From Echria macrotheca (Eukaryota > Ascomycota > Sordariomycetes > Sordariales > Schizotheciaceae), in the NCBI GenBank assembly GCA_030411725.1, contig MU839835.1:124001-188000 (forward strand): a DNA stretch of 64,000 bases, read 5' to 3'. Numbering within the stretch: position 1 is the stretch's first letter; every line of letters starts with the position of its first letter. The translations under genes were made by a program, and so were the position numbers. The notes below the pieces were generated by a model. The model had not been told where the DNA came from and searched no databases. It was given only the letters and a program-made list of their open reading frames with translations. Below are positions 22,127 to 33,838 of the stretch, piece after piece.

Positions 22127-23168
22127 TCACAGACCCCGGGCCTTGACAAACCGCAGAATGGACTCGCGCGTGTGCTTGTCGTTGAACTGCTCGTGGCACT
22201 CGTAAAACGAAATCAGCTCCTGCGTGCAGTCGACCATGGCCTCGATGTCGATGCTGCTGGCCGCCAGCCAGCCGGCGAAACGCGTCACCTTGTTGAAGCG
22301 CGCGTCTGGCGATTTCTCTCCCGCAGCTGACGAAAACTGCATCCCCTGGAGCCCTCCCGGCGTGCCCGGTCCGCTACCCCCGGTTATGGCCGCGCGCGCC
22401 TGGGCCTGGACCTGGGCCAGCTGGGCGGCGGCGGCGGCGAGATTGGCAGAGTTTGCTCCGGTTCCCGTCGGACCACCCGGCCCGTTGGTCGGACGCAGCA
22501 CCAGCGCCAACAAGATGGCCGTGATGGCGATGATGTGCGGCGGGTACAGCAGCGGCAGATCCGTCATGTAGTGGTCGTTGATGACGGACCACGACAGCGC
22601 CACCTCTTCCTGGCTGAGGTTGAACTCGGCCTGGAACTGGGTGAGCGAGCGGTACGGCTGGTGGATGATGAGCTGCGAGTTCATCTCGGATATCAGGAAA
22701 AACTCGCACTCCCCGATCTTGCCGGCGTCGATGGCGCTGATCTCGTGCGGCCAGAGCGAGCGCGCCTCGCCCGTAACGAGCCTGATGTGCTGCGGGCACT
22801 CCTCTGTCTTGGAGGCCAGGTAGATAGCCGTCGCCATCATCAGGTAAGGGTTCGTCCGCCGGATCTCGACGCGTGTGTAGAAGCGTTTGAGATAGACCTG
22901 CGCCGTGGCCATCGGCTGCTGGCGCACACCCAGCCGCTTGCCGAGACGGTTGATCTCTGTAGCCACGACCTGTTAGCTGCGTTTTATAAACAAGAAAAGA
23001 GCACACACGCTGGTTGAAGTGAATGTTGAGGTGACGCAGCTGGGGCAGGGGGAACATCTGGACGAGACTGGCTTCTTCATCCTCGAGCTTCTGGCGCATG
23101 GCCGCGAGCTCGTCTTTCGTGAACTGCCAGTGTCGTCGCTGCGTCGAGTCCCAGTAGTTACACGCCAT
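22127..23168 (-). CDS. SSN8: Cyclin C, RNA polymerase II holoenzyme cyclin-like subunit
   Basis: Cyclin C pairs with CDK8/Ssn3 in the Mediator kinase module in the nucleus. Two exons (23168-23009 and 22956-22127) give 329 residues. The 52-base intron ends after a CTAAC branch site at GGCTACAG. This junction restores NIHFNQQINRLGKRLGVRQQ, which fits the family better than a nearer acceptor. The start MACNYWDSTQRRHW and the cyclin box (ATAQVYLKRFYTRVEIRRTN, ATAIYLASKTEECPQHIRLV) are diagnostic. The second cyclin fold includes the LPLLYPPHIIAI segment. A Gly/Ala-rich insert of about 60 residues sits within the C-terminal fold, as in other filamentous fungi. It is divergent from the carrier gene across 787 bases. 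Confidence 0.95.
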
Positions 23169-23955
23169 GGTGCGCGCTCGGCCGCCGACGCCCACGTCGC
23201 TGTGTTGCTTTCGACACTGTCAGCTGCTGGTGCATGTCGAGTCGGGTGTTGTTGTTAGTCGTTGGTAGCCGTGAAACCGGCCTCGATGCCGTCGCGACGA
23301 ATCGAAAGTGCTCCCCTCGGTCAGCGGAAGGTGGGGGACTGTGGGGCAACATCGTCCGCCGCGGAGAGCCAAGCAAAAGGGGCGTCGGCTGATGCGCAAA
23401 ATGAAGTATCTGTTAACAATCACAGAGCATACTCGCAGTCACAAGCCTTGGCATGTGGCGAATTCAAAAGACAGTTGAGTAATAAAAAGCATATATAGCT
23501 AGAAGTGCTCAAGGGAATGCTCAAGAGCAAATCTTTTAACTTTCAGACCAGTCGTTGTTTGTCTGCTGAGGTTCGATGTTCCCATCCAGATGGGGACTAC
23601 CCGCGCACGGTCCATGCCTTGTTCCCGTCTCCCAGCAGCGTTGCGAACGTCTCCAAACAACCAGGAGCAACTTTTTTCGAGCAGCCATACCCATCGTCCT
23701 GGCTCAACCCAGCACTCCGCTCCTTTTCTTCGCTGCTCCTCGTCCTCTGAAATGGTCCTGTAGCGGCCGACACGACCTCTCCCCGCAGCGCGATGCCTTC
23801 TCCGTAACGCGACGATTCAATCGACACCTCTCTCTTTCGCACAGCTGAATTTCGCTCAGACTACGTCATAAGCAGCCCCCGGCGCAGCACCTGTCCGACC
23901 CACGCCACCAGCGATTGGATGCGCCACGGGATCATGAGCAGCCGGCGACTCGGGA
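23169..23955. promoter_or_regulatory. Divergent promoter of cyclin C and carrier genes
   Basis: This 787-base gap lies between two divergent starts. Nothing coding is visible. The stretch before the carrier start contains an upstream ATG (at 23934) that ends quickly out of frame. Confidence 0.4.
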
Positions 23956-26051
23956 ATGAAGATTTCTGATGTTGTTTCGGAGCTGGCGGTGGAGATGGAG
24001 GAGTCCCAGAACCAGCGCGACAGCCGGGTCGAGGACCTGTGGAAGAAGCTCGACCCGGCCGGCCATGGCGAGCTCGACTTCAAGGGACTACAAAAGGGGC
24101 TTCGCCGAATCGACCACCGTACGCTTGCATCTTAGCTGTGTATGTGTGGTCTGTAAGCTAATTGTCTCGGCAGCCATGAAGAACGCCGACCAGATGCTTC
24201 GGACCATCATCAGCTTGGTCGATAAGAACGGGGATGGCAAGATTCAATATGAAGGTGGGTTTTCTACAACCAAATTTCATGGACGCGGCAGCTGAGAAGA
24301 AAGAATTTCGCGTCTTCGTCGAGACCGCCGAGAGACAGCTCCTCATGCTTTTCCGGTCTATCGATCGCGACAAGGACGGCCGCTTGGACAAGGAGGAGCT
24401 GCACGCTGCGTTCAAACGTGCCGGTCTGGCGGTTCCCATGCGGAGGTTGTCAGGCTTCTTCGACGAGATTGACATGAACCACGACGGCTATATAAGCTTT
24501 GATGAATGGCGGTATGTTTTTGGGGGAAGTTCACACGTGCAGCATGCTGACATCGCAGGGATTTCCTTCTCTTCATGCCCCAGAACCACGACGGGCCGGC
24601 GCTCGAGGCTGCTTTATCATATTACTCCTCAATCGTCACGGTCAGCGCCGAGGGTGATTCGCTGGTCAGTGAGGACACACTTGAGGGTCTAGGTACGACC
24701 GGCTTTCTTCTCCAAGCTCTCTTTGGTTCTCTCTTGAAGATCGCCACTCCCGGTTCGATATATAGTGCTCGACAGTCAGCAGCTTCGTCAGTCGAGACAA
24801 CACGGTCTTTACCTGAGCAAGAGGCGGAGAAGGATGTGGCGGCCAGCGTCGCGACCACTCGTTACATAGACACGGCGCCACCGATTCCGGTAGAAGCGGC
24901 GCTCAAGGGCACGACGATCCAAGGCGCAGAGCAGTCGGGGAAAGTTTCAGATCTTCAACAGGAGGACGAGGAGGCTTTGGAAATCACACTGACAGATCTC
25001 CTGCCGGAAACAGGATACTTCCTCGCTGGTGCCGTATCCGGGGGTGTGTCCCGCACTGCCACTGCGCCTCTCGACCGGCTCAAAGTCTATCTTCTCGTCA
25101 ACACGAAAGTGAGACCCAGCGACTCGATATCCGCCGCCAAGCACGGTCACCCGCTCGTGGCTATTCGGAATGCAGGTGGGCCGATTCTCGATGCCGTGGT
25201 GACCCTGTGGAAGACGGGCGGCATCCGGACCTTCTTTGCGGGTAGGTGGCTTGCAGTGATCCTTGAGAGAAGCTAACATGATCAGGAAATGGACTCAACG
25301 TGGTTAAAATCATGCCCGAGTCGGCCATTCGAGTTCGTTCCTCCTCGTCGTTTAGTTTGATCTCTGCTTACTCGTGTAGTTCGGTTCATACGAGGCATCT
25401 AAGCGATTCCTGGCTACCTACGAGGGCCATGGCGATCCCAAACAAATCAGCACCGTTTCCAAGTTTATTGCCGGCGGAATGGGCGGTATGACGGCCCAGT
25501 TCTGCGTGTACCCTATCGACACGCTCAAGTTTCGCCTGCAGTGCGAAACCGTGGAGGGAGGTCTCACCGGCAATGCCTTGCTCATACAAACGGCCAAGAA
25601 CATGTGGAAAGAGGGAGGTTTTCGGGCAGCCTACCGCGGTCTCGGGCTCGGTCTCATCGGCATGTTTCCGTACAGCGCCATCGACATTGGCACGTTTGAG
25701 ATGCTGAAGAAGACATACACGCGCACCAAGGCGCGGTACTACGGCATCCACGAGGAGGATTCCAGGCCGGGGAACGTCATGACGGCGGTGCTCGGAGCGA
25801 GTTCTGGGGCCCTCGGTGCCACCATCGTGTACCCCCTCAACGTACTTAGGACGAGACTTCAGACCCAGGGTACGGCGATGCACCCGCCGACATATACGGG
25901 AATCATGGACGTGGCTCGGAAGACGGTGCGAAACGAAGGCGTCCGGGGCTTGTACAAAGGCTTGACACCGAATCTCCTCAAGGTGGCGCCGGCACTGAGC
26001 ATCACGTGGGTGTGCTACGAGAATATGAAGAAGCTGCTGGAACTTCATTAG
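23956..26051 (+). CDS. SAL1: Calcium-binding mitochondrial ATP-Mg/Pi type carrier
   Basis: This SCaMC-type inner-membrane carrier is thought to exchange ATP-Mg for phosphate under calcium control. Six exons (23956-24118, 24174-24254, 24304-24511, 24559-25241, 25286-25332, 25380-26051) give 617 residues, all junctions in phase. The N-terminal regulatory part has four EF-hand positions: a degenerate first loop (33-44, DPAGHGELDF), then canonical loops DKNGDGKIQYEE (71-82), DRDKDGRLDKEE (102-113) and DMNHDGYISFDE (138-149). After an acidic linker come three carrier repeats with signatures PLDRLK, PIDTLK and PLNVLR; the third has Asn in place of the acidic residue. The yeast equivalent is Sal1. 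Transported substrate is inferred from family only. Confidence 0.93.
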
Positions 26052-26962
26052 AGGCCAGCAGCCGGATTCGGGTATTTCTCTTTTATGAACATGACAGTTT
26101 CGAGCATACGGAGGCGTCCTGGGGCAGCCGAAAGCGCTGCGGTTTTGTTTGGTCACCAGCCTGGGCGTTTGGGAAGATTCCCAGGGAGATACCATAGAGC
26201 TCGGGAGAGCAAGCGATTGGGTTACCGTCGATGGATGGTAGAGCAGCAATTGAGTTACCATCGATAGATGGTAGAGCAGGGATTCGGCATACCATCTATC
26301 GCTGATCAGCATGTCTATAGAGTAGCCACTCGATAGATCACCCATAGAGGTTTGACGTCGTCATGTTCTGCAGGCGTCGTGTGCGGTGAGAGTGGCCGCG
26401 TGTGCCTGATTATTCGAACAGGTTGAATGTGCTCGGTAGGGCGCTGCAGGTGCGTATGGATTTTGCACAAGTTGGCAAACTGCCCCTCAATGGCTGGGAT
26501 TTGTCTTTTCAGCTTCCTTTTACGGACAGATGAGATGCACTCCATTCCCCGCTGCGGGAGGAGGATCGAGTCACAGCGGTGTATCGCTCAGGCTCGATCC
26601 GCATGCGGTAAAGAGTTCATTCGAGGGATGAGATGCTGACGAAGCTATTCACCCGTCTCCGGTGCGGCGCGGCGGATGTTTCTCGGAGCCCCTCACTGAT
26701 GCCATCGGGGAGACCAGAATTGGTGTTGGTGAATCCAACCGACCTCTTTTTTTTGTCACTGATCAATTGGTCTCTTGTGTTCTCACCAATTGACCTCTTG
26801 TGTTTCTCTATCAATTGATCGTTCTGACTTTCATCCACCATTTTAGTGTCGTGCAATTGTAGACAAAAGAAGCTTTGCCACGGTGCTGCTGACTTGCAAC
26901 TTTTGGCGACTGGACTCTGATCGTTTGTTTCATGGGGCTCTGCCAAGCGGTTTCAGACCAGC
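26052..26962. other. Intergenic with short direct and inverted repeats
   Basis: No gene is visible. Between 26216 and 26300 a unit of about 34 bases is repeated twice (core tggatggtagagcag / agatggtagagcag) and then appears inverted (accatctatcg), so this stretch could fold as a hairpin. Between 26760 and 26820 a unit containing CAATTG and CTCTTGTGTT is repeated, within the likely promoter of the next gene. Confidence 0.5.
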
Positions 26963-29692
26963 ATGCCCTACTCAGACGACATCTACTCGGCCTGGGACGG
27001 CGACGAGTCAGAGTTTGACGAGGCCGGAAACCAGGACGGGTCTGGGGGTTTGGAAACATCTTTCCAACACGGGTTCCACCGCCATGGCGGCGACGGCGAC
27101 GCCCCTGGGTCTGGGTCTGGGTTTGGGTTCGTGTCCGGGGACGTGCATGTTGACGACGACGACGTCCTCTCGCCTACCGACGGCTATTTCCGCTCGTCGG
27201 ATTCTGGAAGTCACATCCCATCGCCGCCGCGAGTCCCTAATATCTTGGTCCAGGATCCGTCTCTCCCACCGGGTAGCACTGCCGAGAGCAAGGCCAGGGA
27301 AGCACGCGAGGAGAGTCTGGGACAACAATACCACGCACATACAAGTACTACCACTACTACTCATAGACCCCGATCAGCCGGGGACACGTACCACCTACGA
27401 CAGCCGTCGTCATCATCGTTATATGGTCCTCCCGGCCGGTTGACGACGACAACTACACCGTTCCGGCCGCTGAATGCCGCCCCGCAGGTACCACATCACC
27501 ACCATCGGGTTGCGTACGACGAGCGGTCTCCGTTTGTTTTGCCTGGAGAGGCACCGCCGGCATATACACCGTCTCCCATATCATCGTCAACTACTACAAG
27601 TCCAGTCACAGGAGGACAAGCCAGGAACTACAGCACCTTTTCACCAACAATCACCACCACGCAACAAGCTGCCGCCGCCGTCATGGGTCGGGACTCCGAG
27701 TCGCAGGGCCTGCTGGCCAACGAGCCGCAGAGCATGGGTGGGAATCCCGATGATTATGTTGATGACGGCTCAGCAGAGTCGTCCTGGAGGGAGCGGGTGT
27801 TCACAAATCTCCGTCAGCACAACTGGGCAAAGCTCAGGATGGCGCTGATTGGTGTTGTCCTGCTGCTCGTTACCATTGGGTTTCTGACCGCCGGGATATC
27901 GAGCGCGACTGGTTCGGTAAGTTATACTTACGCGTCATTGCCAATCCTTCCGATACATATATAGAGGATTCCCCTTCCCGTCGGAACACATGAAACTGAT
28001 GGTGTTCAACAGAGACACAACAACAACAACAACGGCATAAAGGAACCAGGCACCCAGGAGCCCATCACCACCAACCCTCAAGAGCCAGACCAACCTCACA
28101 TGGAGTATCCCGACCTCGACAACGGTCCTCCGTCTCTCGGGTCTCAACTGTGTCGGGACACGCCTATCGTCCGGGATACACAGCGTTTTGACCTATCGTT
28201 CGGCCCCGACAAGAAATTTGAGGTGGTCCAGAATGTCACCAACACCCCCGGCGGCGGCCACAACGTCAACGTCCACGGGCACGTCGTCTTCCGCCGGATC
28301 GTCGGGCCCGACAGCCCCGGCCCCTCGGCAGTTGTCGAAATCGCCGTCAACGACGACCGCATCGACGTGGCCACCGACTTTTTCTCGGAACCCCACCAGG
28401 GCCTGGTTATCACGGTGCCCCGGGGTATCGATCCCTGGCCCGTCGGCGCGGACCGCTCGTGGCCCTGCGTGAGCATCACGGTGACGGTCTGGGTGCCCGA
28501 TGACGGTCTGCTAGAAAGCCTGTCGGTGCGGACCGTCCACCTCGGCATTTCGTTACTGGATAATCTGTCGCTGAGCATCACGGACCGCGCTAGACTCTCG
28601 ACGGTCGTCGGGCCTATTGTTGCCGCGGCGACGGGCTCCGAGGCCCGCGACAGGGGAATCTTTGACGTCGGCGCGCCGGATTCGTTCGCGCTCAAGACGC
28701 GCATCATCGAGGTCGAGACGACGTCGGGGACTATCCAGGGGTCCTGGCCGCTGTATGATTATCTGGCTATCCACTCGACCTCGGGCAATATCAGGGTGTG
28801 CATAGAGCCGAAGGAGGTCGATCTTGATGCGCCGAGGCCGGCGACGCTGTATATCAAGTCGCTCTCGGGGACTGTTGAGTTTAGGGAGCCGGTGCATGCG
28901 GCGGCTGAGGCGTTTGCGTTGAGGAGAGTGTACGAGGGGAGTGTGCTGCGGGCCGAGACGGTGCTCCCGCCGAGGGACTATGCCGTCACGGTGCATACTA
29001 CTAGCGGGAATATACGGGGCTACGCGGCTTTTAGTACCGTGTGCGTCCTCAGGACGACGAGCGGCAGGGTCGCCGTTGAGCTGTTGCCGGTTCTGAGTGA
29101 GAGGCTGGCGGAGGAGGGATGGAGCGGGAAGAAGGCGGTGCTGAGGACGAGTAGTACCAGCGGCACGAATGATATTACGGTGCTGGCGCCGCTGTGGGTG
29201 GATAAGGCGGGTTCGAGGTATGTTGATCTGTCGTCGCCGCCGGCTGCTGCTCTGCCTCCGAAGGAGAGGGAGAGGTATGTGCCGATTGGAGGGGGGGATC
29301 CGTATAAACTCATCCCTGGGAGAAGAACAACCCAAGAAGACCCGGGTCAGTCTTCTTCTGAGAAGCGGGATGCTGTTGCTGTGGGAAGTGGAGGTGGAGG
29401 TGGACAAGGGGTGGCGGAAAGGGCGCTGAGGAATATCGTGAGCGAGCACACCACCACCTCGGCGACGATCCGGCTGCGGTATCCGGCGGTGTGGGAGGGC
29501 GAGGCGACGCTCGTCGCGACGTCGGGGAAGCTGAGCGCCAGGGGCGAGGGCGTGCAGATCATTCGGAGGGATGAGCATGCTTGGAAGAAGGTGCTTGTTG
29601 CGAGGAAGGGATTGGATGGGGATAAGGAGGACGGGGGGAAGATTGCTGCGCAGGCTGTTTCGGGGAATATTGAGTTTGTTGTTGGTGAATGA
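26963..29692 (+). CDS. Single-pass membrane protein with adhesin-like beta-repeat ectodomain
   Basis: Exons 26963-27916 and 28013-29692 (phase 0, GTAAGT donor, CAG acceptor) give 877 residues. The N-terminal 285 residues are acidic, Ser/Thr/Pro-rich and predicted disordered. One membrane segment lies near residues 292-314 (MALIGVVLLLVTIGFLTAGI). The remaining 560 residues contain recurring short strands of the type TSGNI, TSGTI, LSGTVEF and TSGRVAVE, spaced 20-70 residues apart. This resembles the DUF4097/DUF4098 putative-adhesin beta-solenoid. No signal peptide is visible, so a type II topology with the repeat domain outside the cytoplasm is likely. I cannot name the function; a cell-surface or vacuolar-lumen role is a guess. 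Confidence 0.82.
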
Positions 29693-30810
29693 TTTTGTTT
29701 TTCTGAAAGGGAAGGGAAGGCAAGGCAAGGTAAGGGGATGGTGATTGGTTTGGTTGGAAGTTTGGGATCTGGTTTGGAAGTTTGGATATGTCGTCTGTTC
29801 GGAGTTTGGGATGGAAGTGGATGGGTGTCATTCGCTATTGCGTTGGATTTTGTTTGATGGCATATACGAACAAGAGCAACTCCAGGCTCAATAATTCTAG
29901 CTGGGTAGCTTTACGAGTGTCTCTCTTGAAATATGAAGGAGTTTGTCTGATGATACCCTTACCAAACTCTGTGTCGTTATTGTTGACGTATGTCACTGGC
30001 TCTCGTGGGTAGCATACCTAGGTAGGTAGCCAGTTCGTGAATTTGTACGTCTGTCTTAGGTAGCTCCAAACTAGTCTAGGCGGCTTGTAAGGTTCCAGTG
30101 GGCATGTGTACCTAAGATAGACCGAGAAGTGGCTTGTATTGTACATGGAAAATGCGACTTACCTAGTCCTGCAGCTTATCCTTCCTACCTAGGTAAACAA
30201 ACATTCTCACTCGTCGGTAGATATACAACGGCCGTCCGGCTTCTGTATTGCATGGCCGTCTATTCGATGTCGAACACTCTGGAATTGGCTGTCGTCAGTC
30301 TGACACCTCAAGGTAGTCCTCCTTACCATGCAATGTCTGTCTCCCACAGCTTCGACTGGGAGACTAGAGCTGTGGAGAATGTCTGACCTCGAAAGCGATC
30401 TCACTCTGGTCATCTATAGTCACGATATTTCCTCCAGTAGATTCAAGGTGCCTCTGCATTGTGAATCCGCTCCGGGAGAAAAAAAAAACCAGCTGGGCTC
30501 TTCACATGGACGAAACACATTCTCGGCCAAGTACCCGCACTGTGAGATCCTCCTCGTGCTGCCATCTTCTCTTAAAGACACTTCGCACGCCTAACCTTTC
30601 GGCCTTCTTCTCTCGCATGTTGTGGTCCTTTTCTCTGCATTCTTTTCCCAGACCACCAAGATCCTCCTCCCACGTCCCAGAAAAGTAAGAGAGCCACCAC
30701 AAGGTAAATCCCCTTTCGTTTCGTCTGAATGCGTTTGGACTTTGGTATCATGCCTTTCGATTTCTTAGAATCGCCTCCGTTCTGTTCTTCCAGCTCTTTA
30801 TCTTCGAGGA
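29693..30810. other. Intergenic with TACCTAGGTA palindromes
   Basis: No gene is supported. The palindrome TACCTAGGTA occurs at about 30015-30024 and 30186-30195, with partial versions near 30110 and 30160. A short A-run lies at about 30480-30488. Confidence 0.5.
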
Positions 30811-31292
30811 TCAGGCCTCTGTGAATCCTGCCACCCCCTTGATGCAAATCTTGTACACGTCCCTAATCTTCCCCCACGCGTTCTCAATCCAGAGTAGGAA
30901 CCTAGCAACAGGTCGCTGAGCGTCGCAAACCACGTATTGAGCGGGAGTTGTGCTTGTTCGCGTTGCTCAGCATTGTGGCACAGCGTCCATGGACACTCTG
31001 GGGCGCACTTTGGACGAAGCGAGCCCGGTATGCCCTATTTTGCTTTTCCAGACCTTCCTTATGATTTCGTACGCACCCATGGCGCTTCTCTCTGCACTGG
31101 CAGAGCTGGCCAACAAGCTGTGGTAACCTTTCAGCATGTCCCTTTGGTCGATTTCGGGGTCGCAAAACTCGGCCTCGGAATCGGAGTCGCCCCTTGCTCC
31201 GTGCATTCGCTCTTCAACGTAAGCGACAAACTGTCCAGCGTGGTCGAAATGCCACTGAGAGCACAATGAAGTCCCCGAAAAGTCTCGATAAG

Positions 31293-31310
31293 CCCCCCCC
31301 TCCCCCCCCC
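31293..31310. repeat. C homopolymer pair (8 C, T, 9 C)
   Basis: Two C-runs separated by one T lie at the point where the leftward pseudogene changes reading frame. Confidence 0.85.
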
Positions 31311-31558
31311 GGCACCCCGGGCCATCGATCCTCCCGATCCTCCCCACATCCGGGAGTCGCTATGATAGCGGCGAAGACGGAACCTGCGGCCTTGATTCTC
31401 TCGCTCACGCTTGAGGCACCGCCGTGACTGATAGTCCGCCGAAGGTCTGTCAGTTGGGGGTAGCCGCTGTCGTTCTCGCCTCTCTCTTGAAAACCGGCCT
31501 CCACATGTCTCTCTTGGAACCAAACTACCTGCAAATACACGCGGCGAAGGTCAGATGC

Positions 31559-31567
31559 GGGGGGGGG
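31559..31567. repeat. G homopolymer, 9 bases
   Basis: This run of nine G on the plus strand lies inside the decayed leftward frame. Confidence 0.8.
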
Positions 31568-31692
31568 TGTGCCTCGGAGTCCAAAGCGGTGTCGATCCCA
31601 AAGCCGATGTGCTGTCGGCTCTAACGGCAAGATGCTCGAGTTCTCAAACCCGGCCTCTGTGACATGGTTGGAGGGAGAGAGGAGAGAGGAGA

Positions 31693-31706
31693 GGGGGGGG
31701 GGGGGG
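31693..31706. repeat. G homopolymer, 14 bases
   Basis: Fourteen G on the plus strand follow a GA-rich tract (31672-31692). Such runs are unusual outside slippage-prone or poorly assembled sequence. Confidence 0.85.
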
Positions 31707-32019
31707 TTTCGCTTCGCCACGGTGACATTCTCTCCGGGCTCTTGGTGTCATGCTTGATTTTGCTTGGATATTGCCGGTCGACGGGAGAGAGTGCGCCGGG
31801 ATTGCTAGAGAGACATGCGATGCTGACACCTGAACAGGCTTGAGTGGACAGAGAGCGGATGTAGTTTGTCTGCCGTCCGCGTTTGGATATGCTCAGGTTA
31901 TTGTGAATATCGAGCTTAGGCATGCTAAGTTAGTTTCTGCCTCCCCCCCGTTGTAGTGCTCTTGGTTGTTGACATGGTGGATGTGAGGAGGCGAGAACGG
32001 CCAACCAAAGGGGCATCCT

Positions 32020-32895
32020 CAACTGATTTAGATACAAGCAACCAAGGCCGACTGTACTGTATACCGATAACGCTGGCGCGGAAGCGACACTTACAAGGTC
32101 CCGGACGAGTCCGATATATACTACCCTATGAAGGGTCAACTGACGATCCTCATCCTTGGGCGTTGCAGGGACGAGGACTGCTCGTGGATATGGCTCGACG
32201 CCGTCAAACAAGTGAAGAAACTCGTTGACGAGCAGCGATGAAAAAGCGAGAGACTCGCTCAGCTCGGTGTCACGGTTGCCCTGAAAGAAAGCATGGCCAA
32301 CCGCAACGAGCCTCAAGGTGGCAACCCAGTCCAGGACACCGAAAGCGTCAAGCCAGACGATGTGGCCGCTGACCTCTACGACCACGCGGAAGCCACTGCA
32401 GACCACCAGCAAGACGAGGAGGCCATGAGTGATCAGTACGAGCAGGAGGATGCCATGACCGGTCAAGGCGTCGAGATGAACCAGTCCATCGAGACCCGAT
32501 CGACCAGTACGACGACCCTGACAACGCCATCGCTCAGAACGACGGCTCTGGTGATCAGTGAAATGATCGCCGAGGAGCTCATGCTCGCCAAATTCATGGC
32601 GCCCCACGTGGTTACTGAGGCCACCAACATCCTGCCTCCGGAGTTCGGCCCGGACACGGCCGGGGGAGAAGAGGGGGGGGGGGGGGGAGGGGACAAGCCA
32701 GGGAACATGGGCGAGGCCGCGTCCCAGTACGATAGGCCGCCACATGGAGACGCGTCTCCTCGTTCACTGCGAGAAAGAGCACCAACCCAAGGTAGCAGAC
32801 TTGACCTTGTCACACTTCCTGGTCGAGCAGTCGGATTGTTGACAGGTCCTGGAAGTGAGCAACTTTCAGATTCGGAGGATTCCAGGAGGAACTAG
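32020..32895 (+). pseudogene. Decayed protein-coding stretch with one in-frame TGA
   Basis: A rightward frame with natural composition starts after a stop at 32068 (DESDIYYPMKGQLTILILGR, then CSWIWLDAVKQVKKLVDEQR). It meets TGA at 32239 and continues in the same frame: KSERLAQLGVTVALKES, then an ATG at 32293 opening 200 codons to a stop at 32895. The short upstream piece TVLYTDNAGAEAT is in another frame, suggesting a further indel near 32088. The downstream half is acidic with repeated DQYEQED-type motifs and crosses a 15-base G-run at 32673-32687. If 32293 is a genuine start, a 200-residue acidic protein may still be made. No family is recognised. Confidence 0.45.
32673..32687. repeat. G homopolymer, 15 bases
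   Basis: Fifteen G encode a short glycine run in the rightward frame that starts at 32293. Any length change not divisible by three would shift that frame. Confidence 0.85.
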
Positions 32896-33838
32896 CAGCA
32901 GACGGTCTTGAAGCCCCTGATGTCAGATAAACACTGATGGCTGGCCTGAGTTTAGGAGTCTGTGGGAGTAGGGAACTCGGTGCCGGTGCTTCGGCGGCCG
33001 GGGACGGGGTGGGGCCGGGTCGGGGGTGCTCGGGCCAGGGCCGAGACCGCGGTGGGCGTCGCCGGCAACTGAGAGGTGGCGGCCCGGAACATGCAGCGGC
33101 CCACGGTCATGATTGACCGGGGCTTCGAGGATGACTTTAGGAGCGGTGAGAGCCAGGGAAAGTCGCAAGGTCGATCCGGCTGGGAGCGGGTCGTTCTCAC
33201 CAAGATTCCGTCCGAGTTTCTTTCGTTTTTGTCGATCGCGTTACCTCTTTCAACTGTTGGACTTTTCTTCCGCTCTGGTTTTCGGTAAATATGGTTGGAA
33301 TTGACTCTGGCCATCCGAAGTCGCGGACTGGTCGCAGTTCAGGTCGGTCACCATTGCGGGATCCAGCGCAGTTAGCGCTGAAATGGGACCTCCCTGAAAT
33401 GTACCATCTTGGAGCTGCAGTGAATCCTTCTGCATCTCATTGCTTCGGGCAATGCATGTCATGGCTCGGTGGCCCGGAGTCCCAGAACCTGGGGCAGCTT
33501 GGTTATTTTTATCCCGAGCTACCCCGGTCCCCCAACTTTCAACGGCCGCCATTCAGCCGCTGCGTCGCTCCTTTGCACTGACGTCCATGCGTACCCCTCG
33601 ATCCGTCTGGAGCACACATGTTCAGTACCTACCTGCCGACACACCGGGTAGCCGTCGCATCACTGGCCGCATGACCTGGATTCTGCTGGCGCCTAGCCAA
33701 GAACGAGATCCCAAGAAAACACTCTGTCGACCCCAACGAATCCGAGTGCAATCCCGCCTGCCCACCTAAGCATCCCCTCGGTCCCAAGCCTCTCCCACTC
33801 CCGCGCATGCGTGTCGTCCTGCCGCCCTCGTCTGCGAC
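32896..33838. other. Intergenic, promoter side of WDR48-like gene
   Basis: No convincing gene was found. The last 150 bases before 33839 are C/T- and C/A-rich and are probably the leader of the WD40 gene. Confidence 0.45.

Larger units (their letters stand above)
30811..31720 (-). pseudogene. Decayed protein-coding stretch with in-frame TGA and frame change
   Basis: Read leftward, a protein-like frame (31720 to about 31310; includes RRVYLQVVWFQERHVEAGF and SVSERIKAAGSVFAAI) ends at a C/T homopolymer at 31293-31310. The coding character then continues in another frame, with SQWHFDHAGQFVAYVEER, EIDQRDMLKGYHSLLASSAS and MGAYEIIRKVWKSK. That frame meets a TGA at 30969-30967, after which the same frame stays protein-like (ARFLLWIENAWGKIRDVYK) until a TGA at 30811. 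I recognise no family. One stop and one shift in an otherwise natural protein suggest a relic, although an assembly error in the homopolymer could explain the shift. A spliced live gene is less likely because no intron removes the TGA. Confidence 0.45.

Noticed and set aside
31930..32745. Leftward open frame of 271 codons
   Set aside because: It runs antisense to the rightward relic at 32020-32895, whose translation is the more natural one.
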